Shown in pieces: positions 1 to 12,729 of a stretch of 64,000 nucleotides of DNA. The position numbers were made by a program, and so were the translations under genes. The stretch comes from Anomaloglossus baeobatrachus. Taxonomy: Eukaryota > Chordata > Amphibia > Anura > Aromobatidae. The notes under the pieces were generated by a model that was not told the origin of the DNA, ran no database searches, and saw only the letters and a program-made list of their open reading frames with translations. The stretch covers positions 141,619,246 to 141,683,245 of the forward strand of contig NC_134364.1 of assembly GCF_048569485.1 (NCBI RefSeq), read 5' to 3'. Position 1 is the first letter of the stretch. Every line of letters starts with the position of its first letter.

Positions 1-599
1 TACAATGATTTATACTGGTTTTCCCTTTTCTGCGTCTGGAGTCCAGCGCCACACAATGATTTATACTGGTTTTGCCTTTTCTGCGTCTGGAGTCCAGAGC
101 CATACAATGATTTATACTGGTTTTGCCTTTTCTGCATCTGGAGTCCAGCGCCATACAATGATTTATACTGGTTTTGCCTTTTCTGCGTCTGGAGTCCAGC
201 GCCATACAATGATTTATACTGGTTTTGCCTTTTCTGCGTCTGGAGTCCAGCTGCCATACAATGATTTATACTGGTTTTGCCTTTTCTGCGTCTGGAGTCC
301 AGCGCCATACAATGATTTATACTGGTTTTACCTTTTCTGCGTCTGGAGTCCAGCTGCCATACAATGATTTATACTGGTTTTGCCTTTTCTGCGTCTGGAG
401 TCCAGCGCCACACAATGATTTATACTGGTTTTGCCTTTTCTGCGTCTGGAGTCCAGCGCCATACAATGATTTATACTGGTTTTGCCTTGTCTGCGTCTTG
501 AGTCCAGCGCCACACAATGATTTATACTGGTTTTGCCTTTTCTGCGTCTGGAGTCCGGCTGCCACACAATGATTTATACTGGTTTTGTCTTTTCTGCTT

Positions 600-3500
600 C
601 TGGAGTCCAGCGCCACACAATGATTTATACTGGTTTTGCCTTTTCTGCGTCTGGAGTCCGGCTCCCATACAATGATTTATACTGGTTTTGCCTTTTCTGC
701 GTCTGGAGTCCAGCGCCATGCAATGATTTATACTGGTTTTGCCTTTTCTGCATCTGGAGTCCAGCGCCATACAATGATTTATACTGGTTTTGCCTTTTCT
801 GCGTCTGGAGTCCAGCGCCACACAATGATTTATACTGGTTTTGCCTTTTCTGCGTCTGGAGTCCAGCTGCCATACAATGATTTATACTGGTTTTGCCTTT
901 TCTGCGTCTGGAGTCCAGCGCCATACAATGATTTATACTGGTTTTGCCTTGTCTGCGTCTTGAGTCCAGCGCCACACAATGATTTATACTGGTTTTGCCT
1001 TTTCTGCGTCTGGAGTCCGGCTGCCACACAATGATTTATACTGGTTTTGTCTTTTCTGCTTCTGGAGTCCGGCTGCCATACAATGATTTATACTGGTTTT
1101 GGCTTTTCTGCGTCTGGAGTCCGGCTGCCATACAATGATTTATACTGGTTTTGCCTTTTCTGCGTCTGGAGTCCGGCGCCACACAATGATTTATACTGGT
1201 TTTGGCTTTTCTGCGTCTGGAGTCCGGCTGCCATACAATGATTTATACTGGTTTTGCCTTTTCTGCATCTGGAGTCCAGCACCACACAATGATTTAGACT
1301 GGTTTTGCCTTTTCTGCATCTGGAGTCCAGCGCCACACAATGATTTATACTGGTTTTGCCTTTTCTGCGTCTGGAGTCCAGCGCCATACAATGATTTATA
1401 CTGGTTTTGCCTTTTCTGCGTCTGGAGTCCGGCTGCCACACAATGATTTATACTGGTTTTGCCTTTTCTGCGTATGGAGTCCAGCGCCACACAATGATTT
1501 AGACTGGTTTTGCCTTTTCTGTTTTTGGAGTCCAGCGCCACACAATGATTTATACTGGTTTTGCCTTTTCTGCTTCTGGAGTCCAGCGCCATACAATGAT
1601 TTATACTGGTTTTGCCTTTTCTGCTTCTGGAGTCCGGCTGCCATACAATGATTTATACTGGTTTTGCCTTTTCTGCGTCTGGAGTCCAGCGCCACACAAT
1701 GATTTATACTGGTTTTCCCTTTTCTGCGTCTGGAGTCCAGAGCCATACAATGATTTATACTGGTTTTCCCTTTTCTGCGTCTGGAGTCCAGCACCACACA
1801 ATGATTTATACTGGTTTTGCCTTTTCTGCGTCTGGAGTCCAGCGCCATACAATGATTTATACTGGTTTTGCCTTTTCTGCTTCTGGAGTCCAGCGCCATA
1901 CAATGATTTATACTGGTTTTGCCTTTTCTGCGTCTGGAGTCCAGCGCCATACAATGATTTATACTGGTTTTGCCTTTTCTGCGTCTGGAGTCCAGCTGCC
2001 ATACAATGATTTATACTGGTTTTGCCTTTTCTGCGTCTGGAGTCCAGCGCCACACAATGATTTATACTGGTTTTGCCTTTTCTGCGTCTGGAGTCCAGCG
2101 CCATACAATGATTTATACTGGTTTTGCCTTGTCTGCGTCTTGAGTCCAGCGCCACACAATGATTTATACTGGTTTTGCCTTTTCTGCGTCTGGAGTCCAG
2201 CGCCACACAATGATTTATACTGGTTTTGTCTTTTCTGCTTCTGGAGTCCAGCGCCATACAATGATTTATACTGGTTTTGCCTTTTCTGCGTCTGGAGTCC
2301 GGCTCCCATACAATGATTTATACTGGTTTTGCCTTTTCTGCGTCTGGAGTCCGGCTGCCACACAATGATTTATACTGGTTTTGTCTTTTCTGCTTCTGGA
2401 GTCCAGCGCCATACAATGATTTATACTGGTTTTGCCTTTTCTGCGTCTGGAGTCCGGCTCCCATACAATGATTTATACTGGTTTTGCCTTTTCTGCGTCT
2501 GGAGTCCAGCGCCACACAATGATTTATACTGGTTTTGCCTTTTCTGCATCTGGAGTCCAGCGCCATACAATGATTTATACTGGTTTTGCCTTTTCTGCAT
2601 CTGGAGTCCAGCGCCATACAATGATTTATACTGGTTTTGCCTTTTCTGCGTCTGGAGTCCAGCGCCACACAATGATTTATACTGGTTTTGCCTTTTCTGC
2701 GTCTGGAGTCCAGCTGCCATACAATGATTTATACTGGTTTTGCCTTTTCTGCGTCTGGAGTCCAGCGCCATACAATGATTTATACTGGTTTTGCCTTGTC
2801 TGCGTCTTGAGTCCAGCGCCACACAATGATTTATACTGGTTTTGCCTTTTCTGCGTCTGGAGTCCGGCTGCCACACAATGATTTATACTGGTTTTGTCTT
2901 TTCTGCTTCTGGAGTCCGGCTGCCATACAATGATTTATACTGGTTTTGGCTTTTCTGCGTCTGGAGTCCGGCTGCCATACAATGATTTATACTGGTTTTG
3001 CCTTTTCTGCGTCTGGAGTCCGGCTGCCACACAATGATTTATACTGGTTTTGGCTTTTCTGCGTCTGGAGTCCGGCTGCCATACAATGATTTATACTGGT
3101 TTTGTCTTTTCTGCATCTGGAGTCCAGCGCCACACAATGATTTAGACTGGTTTTGCCTTTTCTGCGTCTGGAGTCCAGCGCCACACAATGATTTATACTG
3201 GTTTTGCCTTTTCTGCGTCTGGAGTCCAGCGCCACACAATGATTTATACTGGTTTTGCCTTTTCTGCGTCTGGAGTCCGGCTGCCACACAATGATTTATA
3301 CTGGTTTTGCCTTTTCTGCGTATGGAGTCCAGCGCCACACAATGATTTAGACTGGTTTTGCCTTTTCTGTTTTTGGAGTCCAGCGCCACACAATGATTTA
3401 TACTGGTTTTGCCTTTTCTGCTTCTGGAGTCCAGCGCCATACAATGATTTATACTGGTTTTGCCTTTTCTGCTTCTGGAGTCCGGCTGCCATACAATGAT

Positions 3501-3990
3501 TTATACTGGTTTTGCCTTTTCTGCGTCTGGAGTCCAGCGCCACACAATGATTTATACTGGTTTTGCCTTTTCTGCTTCTGGAGTCCAGCGCCATACAATG
3601 ATTTATACTGGTTTTGCCTTTTCTGCTTCTGGAGTCCGGCTGCCATACAATGATTTATACTGGTTTTGCCTTTTCTGCGTCTGGAGTCCAGCGCCACACA
3701 ATGATTTATACTGGTTTTCCCTTTTCTGCGTCTGGAGTCCAGAGCCATACAATGATTTATACTGGTTTTCCCTTTTCTGCGTCTGGAGTCCAGCACCACA
3801 CAATGATTTATACTGGTTTTGCCTTTTCTGCGTCTGGAGTCCAGCGCCATACAATGATTTATACTGGTTTTGCCTTTTCTGCTTCTGGAGTCCAGCGCCA
3901 TACAATGATTTATACTGGTTTTGCCTTTTCTGCGTCTGGAGTCCAGCGCCATACAATGATTTATACTGGTTTTGCCTTTTCTGCGTCTGG
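600..3990. repeat. about 1,848-bp higher-order duplication in the 51-bp satellite
   Basis: The ordered variant string around 625-1,700 recurs about 1,848 bp downstream (36 monomers). Examples are the TTGTCTGCGTCTTGAGTCC unit, the GCGTATGGAG unit, the TTAGAC units and the TGTTTTTGGAG unit. Beyond about 1,600/3,600 the offset rises to 2,002 bp, which means three extra monomers were added in the second copy. The copies are less similar than the 1,791-bp pair and are probably older. Confidence 0.75.
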
Positions 3991-6049
3991 AGTCCAGCGT
4001 CACACAATGATTTATACTGGTTTTGCCTTTTCTGCGTCTGGAGTCCAGCGCCATACAATGATTTATACTGGTTTTCCCTTTTCTGCGTCTGGAGTCCAGA
4101 GCCATACAATGATTTATACTGGTTTTGCCTTTTCTGCGTCTGGAGTCCAGCGCCATACAATGATTTATACTGGTTTTGCCTTTTCTGCTTCTGGAGTCCG
4201 GCTGCCATACAATGATTTATACTGGTTTTGCCTTTTCTGCGTCTGGAGTCCAGCGCCACACAATGATTTATACTGGTTTTGCCTTTTCTGCGTCTGGAGT
4301 CCAGCGTCACACAATGATTTATACTGGTTTTCCCTTTTCTGCGTCTGGAGTCCAGAGCCATACAATGATTTATACTGGTTTTCCCTTTTCTGCGTCTGGA
4401 GTCCGGCTGCCACACAATGATTTATACTGGTTTTGCCTTTTCTGCGTCTGGAGTCCAGCGCCACACAATGATTTATACTGGTTTTGCCTTTTCTGCGTCT
4501 GGAGTCCAGCGCCATACAATGATTTATACTGGTTTTCCCTTTTCTGCGTCTGGAGTCCAGAGCCATACAATGATTTATACTGGTTTTGCCTTTTCTGCGT
4601 CTGGAGTCCAGCGCCATACAATGATTTATACTGGTTTTGCCTTTTCTGCTTCTGGAGTCCGGCTGCCATACAATGATTTATACTGGTTTTGCCTTTTCTG
4701 CGTCTGGAGTCCAGCGCCACACAATGATTTATACTGGTTTTGCCTTTTCTGCGTCTGGAGTCCAGCGCCACACAATGATTTATACTGGTTTTGCCTTTTC
4801 TGCGTCTGGAGTCCAGTGCCATACAATGATTTATACTGGTTTTGCCTTTTCTGCGTCTGGAGTCCAGCGCCATACAATGATTTATACTGGTTTTGCCTTT
4901 TCTGCGTCTGGAGTCCGGCTGCCACACAATGATTTATACTGGTTTTGCCTTTTCTGCGTCTGGAGTCCAGTGCCATACAATGATTTATACTGGTTTTGCC
5001 TTTCCTGCGTCTGGAGTCCAGCGCCATACAATGATTTATACTGGTTTTGCCTTTTCTGCGTCTGGAGTCCAGCGCCATACAATGATTTATACTGGTTTTG
5101 CCTTTTCTGCGTCTGGAGTCCAGCGCCACACAATGATTTAGACTGGTTTTGCTTTTCTGCGTCTGGAGTCCAGCGCCACACAATGATTTATACTGGTTTT
5201 GCCTTTTCTGCGTCTGGAGTCCAGAGCCATACAATGATTTATACTGGTTTTGCCTTTTCTGCGTCTGTAGTCCAGCGCCACACAATGATTTATACTGGTT
5301 TTGCCTTTTCTGCGTCTGGAGTCCAGCGCCACACAATGATTTATACTGGTTTTGCCTTTTCTGCGTCTGGAGTCCAGCGTCACACAATGATTTATACTGG
5401 TTTTGCCTTTTCTGCTTCTGGAGTCCGGCTGCCATACAATGATTTATACTGGTTTTGCCTTTTCTGCGTCTGGAGTCCAGCGCCACACAATGATTTATAC
5501 TGGTTTTGCCTTTTCTGCGTCTGGAGTCCGGCGCCACACAATGATTTATACTGGTTTTGACTTTTCTGCGTCTGGAGTCCAGCGCCATACAATGATTTAT
5601 ACTGGTTTTGACTTTTCTGCGTCTGGAGTCCAGCGCCACACAATGATTTATACTGGTTTTGCCTTTTCTGCGTCTGGAGTCCGGCGCCACACAATGATTT
5701 ATACTGGTTTTGCCTTTTCTGCGTCTGGAGTCCAGCGCCATACAATGATTTATACTGGTTTTGACTTTTCTGCGTCTGGAGTCCAGCGCCACACAATGAT
5801 TTATACTGGTTTTGCCTTTTCTGCGTCTGGAGTCCAGCGCCACACAATGATTTATACTGGTTTTGCCTTTTCTGCGTCTGGAGTCCAGTGCCATACAATG
5901 ATTTATACTGGTTTTGCCTTTTCTGCGTCTGGAGTCCAGCGCCATACAATGATTTATACTGGTTTTGCCTTTTCTGCGTCTGGAGTCCAGCGCCATATAA
6001 TGATTTATACTGGTTTTGCCTTTTCTGCGTCTGGAGTCCAGCGCCATAC

Positions 6050-8200
6050 AATTATTTATACTGGTTTTCCCTTTTCTGCGTCTGGAGTCCAGCGCCATAC
6101 AATGATTTATACTGGTTTTGCCTTTTCTGCTTCTGAAGTTCGGCTGCCACACAATGATTTATACTGGTTTTGCCTTTTCTGCGTCTGGAGTCCAGCGCCA
6201 TACAATTATTTATACTGGTTTTCCCTTTTCTGCGTCTGGAGTCCAGCGCCATACAATGATTTATACTGGTTTTGCCTTTTCTGCTTCTGAAGTTCGGCTG
6301 CCACACAATGATTTATACTGGTTTTGCCTTTTCTGCGTCTGGAGTCCAGCGCCACACAATGATTTATACTGGTTTTGCCTTTTCTGCATCTGGAGTCCAG
6401 CGCCATACAATGATTTATACTGGTTTTGCCTTTTCTGCATCTGGAGTCCGGCTGCCACACAATGATTTATACTGGTTTTGCTATTCTGCGTCTGGAGTCC
6501 AGCGCCACACAATGATTTATACTGGTTTTGCCTTTTCTGCGTCTGGAATTTGGCTGCCATACAATGATTTATACTGGTTTTGCCTTTTCTGCGTCTGGAG
6601 TCTGGCGCCACACAATGATTTATACTGGTTTTGCCTTTTCTGCGTCTGGAGTCCAGCGCCATACAATGATTTATACTGGTTTTGCCTTTTCTGCGTCTGG
6701 AGTCTAGCGCCACACAATGATTTATACTGGTTTTCCCTTTTCTGCGTCTGGAGTCCAGAGCCATACAATGATTTATACTGGTTTTCCCTTTTCTGCGTCT
6801 GGAGTCCAGCGCCACACAATGATTTATACTGGTTTTGCCTTTCCTGCGTCTGGAGTCCAGCGCCACACAATGATTTATACTGGTTTTGCCTTTTCTGCGT
6901 CTGGAGTCCAGCGCCACACAATGATTTACACTGGTTTTGCCTTTTCTGCATCTGGAGTCCCGCGCCACACAATGATTTATACTGGTTTTGCCTTTTCTGC
7001 GTCTGGAGTCCGGCACCACACAATGATTTATACTGGTTTTGTCTTTTCTGCGTCTGGAGTCCAGCGCCACACAATGATTTATACTGGTTTTGCCTTTTCT
7101 GCTTCTGAAGTTCGGCTGCCACACAATGATTTATACTGGTTTTGCCTTTTCTGCATCTGGAGTCCAGCGCCATACAATGATTTATACTGGTTTTGCCTTT
7201 TCTGCATCTGGAGTCCGGCTGCCACACAATGATTTATACTGGTTTTGCTTTTCTGCGTCTGGAATTTGGCTGCCATACAATGATTTATACTGGTTTTGCC
7301 TTTTCTGCGTCTGGAGTCTGGCGCCACACAATGATTTATACTGGTTTTGCCTTTTCTGCGTCTGGAGTCCAGCGCCATACAATGATTTATACTGGTTTTG
7401 CCTTTTCTGCGTCTGGAGTCCAGCGCCACACAATGATTTATACTGGTTTTCCCTTTTCTGCGTCTGGAGTCCAGAGCCATACAATGATTTATACTGGTTT
7501 TCCCTTTTCTGCGTCTGGAGTCCAGCGCCACACAATGATTTATACTGGTTTTGCCTTTTCTGCGTCTAGAGTCCAGTGCCATACAATGATTTATACTGGT
7601 TTTGCCTTTTCTGCGTCTGGAGTCCAGCGCCACACAATGATTTACACTGGTTTTGCCTTTTCTGCATCTGGAGTCCCGCGCCACACAATGATTTATACTG
7701 GTTTTGCCTTTTCTGCGTCTGGAGTCCGGCACCACACAATGATTTATACTGGTTTTGCCTTTTCTGCGTCTGGAGTCCAGCGCCACACAATGATTTATAC
7801 TGGTTTTGCCTTTTCTGTGTCTGGAGTCCAGCGCCATACAATGATTTATACTGGTTTTCCCTTTTCTGCGTCTGGAGTCCAGCACCACACAATGATTTAT
7901 ACTGGTTTTGCCTTTTCTGCGTCTGGAGTCCACCGCCACACAATGATTTATACTGGTTTTGCCTTTTCTGCGTTTGGAGTCCAGCGTCACACAATGATTT
8001 ATACTGGTTTTGCCTTTTCTGCTTCTGGAGTCCAGCGCCATACAATGATTTATACTGGTTTTGCCTTTTCTGCTTCTGGAGTCCAGCGCCATGCAATGAT
8101 TTATACTGGTTTTGCCTTTTCTGCGTCTGGAGTCCAGCGCCACACAATGATTTATACTGGTTTTGCCTTTTCTGCGTCTGGAGTCCGGCTGCCACACAAT
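6050..8200. repeat. shorter higher-order duplications in the 51-bp satellite
   Basis: A three-monomer block with the rare TTCTGAAGTTCGGCTGCC junction occurs at about 6,130 and 6,284 (154 bp apart). A longer ordered series starting at that junction recurs about 818 bp on (6,272 and 7,090), equal to 16 monomers. The rare variant GGAATTTGGCTGCC also appears in both series. These are local amplification products within the larger array. Confidence 0.7.
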
Positions 8201-11200
8201 GATTTATACTGGTTTTGCCTTTTCTGCGTCTGGAGTCCAGCGCCATACAATGATTTATACTGGTTTTGCCTTTTCTGCTTCTGGAGCCCGGCTGCCATAC
8301 AATGATTTATATTGGTTTTGACTTTTCTGCGTCTGGAGTCCAGCGCCACACAATGATTTATACTGGTTTTGCCTTTTCTGCGTCTGGAGTCCAGCGCCAC
8401 ACAATGATTTATACTGGTTTTGCCTTTTCTGCGTCTGGAGTCCAGCGCCACACAATGATTTATACTGGTTTTGCCTTTTCTGCGTCTGGAGTCCAGAGCC
8501 ATACAATGATTTATACTGGTTTTGCCTTTTCTGCATCTGGAGTCCAGCGCCACACAATGATTTATACTGGTTTTGCCTTTTCTGCATCTGGAGTCCAGCG
8601 CCATACAAATGATTTATACTGGTTTTGCCTTTTCTGCGTCTGGAGTCCGGCTGCCACACAATGATTTATACTGGTTTTGCTTTTCTGCGTCTGGAGTCCA
8701 GCGCCACACAATGATTTATACTGGTTTTGCCTTTTCTGCGTCTGGAATTTGGCTGCCATACAATGATTTATACTGGTTTTGCCTTTTCTGCGTCTGGAGT
8801 CCAGCTCCATACAATGATTTATACTGGTTTTGCCTTTTCTGCGTCTGGAGTCCGGCTGCCACACAATGATTTATACTGGTTTTGCCTTTTCTGCGTCTGG
8901 AGTCCAGCGCCATACAATGATTTATACTGGTTTTGCCTTTTCTGAGTCTGGAGTCCAGCACCACACAAGGATTTATACTGGTTTTGCCTTTTCTGAGTCT
9001 GGAGTCCAGCGCCACACAATGATTTATACTGGTTTTGCCTTTTCTGCGTCTGGAGTCCAGCGCCACACAATGATTTATACTGGTTTTGCCTTTTCTGCGT
9101 CTGGAGTCCAGCTCCATACAATGATTTATACTGGTTTTGCCTTTTCTGCGTCTGGAGTCCGGCTGCCACACAATGATTTATACTGGTTTTGGCTTTTCTG
9201 CGTCTGGAGTCCGGCTGCCATACAATGATTTATACTGGTTTTCCCTTTTCTGCGTCTGGAGTCCAGCGCCACACAATGATTTATACTGGTTTTGCCTTTT
9301 CTGCGTCTGGAGTCCAGCGCCACACAATGATTTATACTGGTTTTGCCTTTTCTGCGTCTGGAGCCCGGCTGCCATACAATGATTTATACTGGTTTTACCT
9401 TTTCTGCGTCTGGAGTCCAGCGCCACACAATGATTTATACTGGTTTTACCTTTTCTGCGTCTGGAGTCCAGCGCCATACAATGATTTATACTGGTTTTGC
9501 CTTTTCTGCGTCTGGAGTCCAGCGCCATACAATGATTTATACTGGTTTTGCCTTTTCTGCGTCTGGAGTCCAGCGCCACACAATGATTTAGACTGGTTTT
9601 GCCTTTTCTGTTTTTGGAGTCCAGCGCCATACAATGATTTATACTGGTTTTGCCTTTTCTGCGTCTGGAGTCCAGCGCCATACAATGATTTATACTGGTT
9701 TTGCCTTTTCTGCGTCTGGAGTCTAGCGCCATACAATGATTTATACTGGTTTTGCCTTTTCTGCGTCTGGAGTCCGGCTGCCATACAATGATTTATACTG
9801 GTTTTGCCTTTTCTGCGTCTGGAGTCCAGCGCCACACAATGATTTATACTGGTTTTGCCTTTTCTGCTTCTGGAGTCCAGCGCCACACAATGATTTATAC
9901 TGGTTTTGCCTTTTCTGCGTCTGGAGTCCAGCGCCATACAATGATTTATACTGGTTTTGCCTTTTCTGCATCTGGAGTCCAGCGCCACACAATGATTTAT
10001 ACTGGTTTTGCCTTTTCTGCGTCTGGAGTCCAGCGCCACACAATGATTTATACTGGTTTTGCCTTTTCTGCGTCTGGAGTCCAGCGCCATACAATGATTT
10101 ATACTGGTTTTGCCTTTTCTGCGTCTGGAGTCCAGCGCCACACAATGATTTATACTGGTTTTGCCTTTTCTGCGTCTGGAGTCCAGCACCACACAATGAT
10201 TTATACTGGTTTTGCCTTTTCTGCGTCTGGAGTCCAGCACCACACAATGATTTATACTGGTTTTACCTTTTCTGCGTCTGGAGTCCAGCGCCATACAATG
10301 ATTTATACTGATTTTGCCTTTTCTGCGTCTGGAGTCCAGCGCCACACAATGATTTATACTGGTTTTGCCTTTTCTGCGTCTGGAGTCCAGCGCCATACAA
10401 TGATTTATACTGGTTTTGCCTTTTCTGCGTCTGGAGTCCAGCGCCACACAATGATTTATACTGGTTTTGCCTTTTCTGCGTCTGGAGTCCAGCGCCACAC
10501 AATGATTTATACTGGTTTTGGCTTTTCTGCGTCTGGAGTCCGGCGCCACACAATGATTTATACTGGTTTTGCCTTTTCTGCGTCTGGAGTCCAGCACCAC
10601 ACAATGATTTATACTGGTTTTGCCTTTTCTGCGTCTGGAGTCCAGCGCCACACAATGATTTATACTGGTTTTGCCTTTTCTGCGTCTGGAGTCCAGCACC
10701 ACACAATGATTTATACTGGTTTTGCCTTTTCTGCGTCTGGAGTCCAGCGCCACACAATGATTTATACTGGTTTTGCCTTTTCTGCTTCTGGAGTCCAGCG
10801 CCATACAATGATTTATACTGGTTTTGCCTTTTCTGCTTCTGGAGTCCAGCGCCATGCAATGATTTATACTGGTTTTGCCTTTTCTGCGTCTGGAGTCCAG
10901 CGCCACACAATGATTTATACTGGTTTTGCCTTTTCTGCGTCTGGAGTCCATCGCCACACAATGATTTATACTGGTTTTGCCTTTTCTGCGTCTGGAGTCC
11001 AGCGCCACACAATGATTTATACTGGTTTTGCCTTTTCTGCGTCTGGAGTCCGGCTGCCATACAATGATTTATACTGGTTTTGCCTTTTCTGCTTCTGGAG
11101 CCCGGCTGCCATACAATGATTTATACTGGTTTTGCCTTTTCTGCGTCTGGAGTCCAGCGCCACACAATGATTTATACTGGTTTTGCCTTTTCTGCGTCTG

Positions 11201-12729
11201 GAGTCCAGAGCCATACAATGATTTATACTGGTTTTGCCTTTTCTGCGTCTGGAGTCCAGAGCCATACAATGAATTATACTGGTTTTGCCTTTTCTGCGTC
11301 TGGAGTCCAGCACCACACAATGATTTATACTGGTTTTGCCTTTTCTGCGTCTGGAGTCCAGCGCCACACAATGATTTATACTGGTTTTGCCTTTTCTGCG
11401 TCTGGAGTCCAGCGCGATACAATGATTTATACTGGTTTTGCCTTTTCTGCTTCTGAAGTTCGGCTGCCACACAATGATTTATACTGGTTTTGCCTTTTCT
11501 GCATCTGGAGTCCAGCGCCACACAATGATTTATACTGGTTTTGCCTTTTCTGCGTCTGGAGTCCAGCGCCATACAAATGATTTATACTGGTTTTGCCTTT
11601 TCTGCGTCTGGAGTCCAGCGCCACACAATGATTTATACTGGTTTTGCCTTTTCTGCGTCTGGAGTCCAGCGCCATACAAATGATTTATACTGGTTTTGCC
11701 TTTTCTGCGTCTGGAGTCCAGCGCCACACAATGATTTATACTGGTTTTGCCTTTTCTGCGTCTGGAGTCCCGCTGCCACACAATGATTTATACTGGTTTT
11801 GCCTTTTCTGCGTCTGGAGTCCGGCTGCCACACAATGATTTATACTGGTTTTGCTTTTCTGCGTCTGGAGTCCAGCGCCACACAATGATTTATACTGGTT
11901 TTGCCTTTTCTGCGTCTGGAATTTGGCTGCCATACAATGATTTATACTGGTTTTGCCTTTTCTGCGTCTGGAGTCCAGCGCCACACAATGATTTATACTG
12001 GTTTTGGCTTTTCTGCGTCTGGAGTCCGGCTGCCATACAATGATTTATACTGGTTTTCCCTTTTCTGCGTCTGGAGTCCAGCGCCACACAATGATTTATA
12101 CTGGTTTTGCCTTTTCTGCGTCTGGAGTCCGGCTGCCACACAATGATTTATACTGGTTTTGCCTTTTCTGCATCTGGAGTCCAGCGCCATACAATGATTT
12201 ATACTGGTTTTGCCTTTTCTGCGTCTGGAGTCCAGCGCCACACAATGATTTATACTGGTTTTGCCTTTTCTGCGTCTGGAGTCCAGCTGCCATACAATGA
12301 TTTATACTGGTTTTGCCTTTTCTGCGTCTGGAGTCCAGTGCCATACAATGATTTATACTGGTTTTGCCTTTTCTGCGTCTGGAGTCCAGCGCCATACAAT
12401 GATTTATACTGGTTTTGCCTTTTCTGCGTCTGGAGTCCAGCGCCACACAATGATTTAGACTGGTTTTGCCTTTTCTGTTTTTGGAGTCCAGCGCCATACA
12501 ATGATTTATACTGGTTTTGCCTTTTCTGCGTCTGGAGTCCAGCGCCATACAATGATTTATACTGGTTTTGCCTTTTCTGCGTCTGGAGTCCAGCGCCATA
12601 CAATGATTTATACTGGTTTTGCCTTTTCTGCGTCTGGAGTCTGGCTGCCATACAATGATTTATACTGGTTTTGCCTTTTCTGCTTCTGGAGTCCAGCGCC
12701 ACACAATGATTTATACTGGTTTTGCCTTT

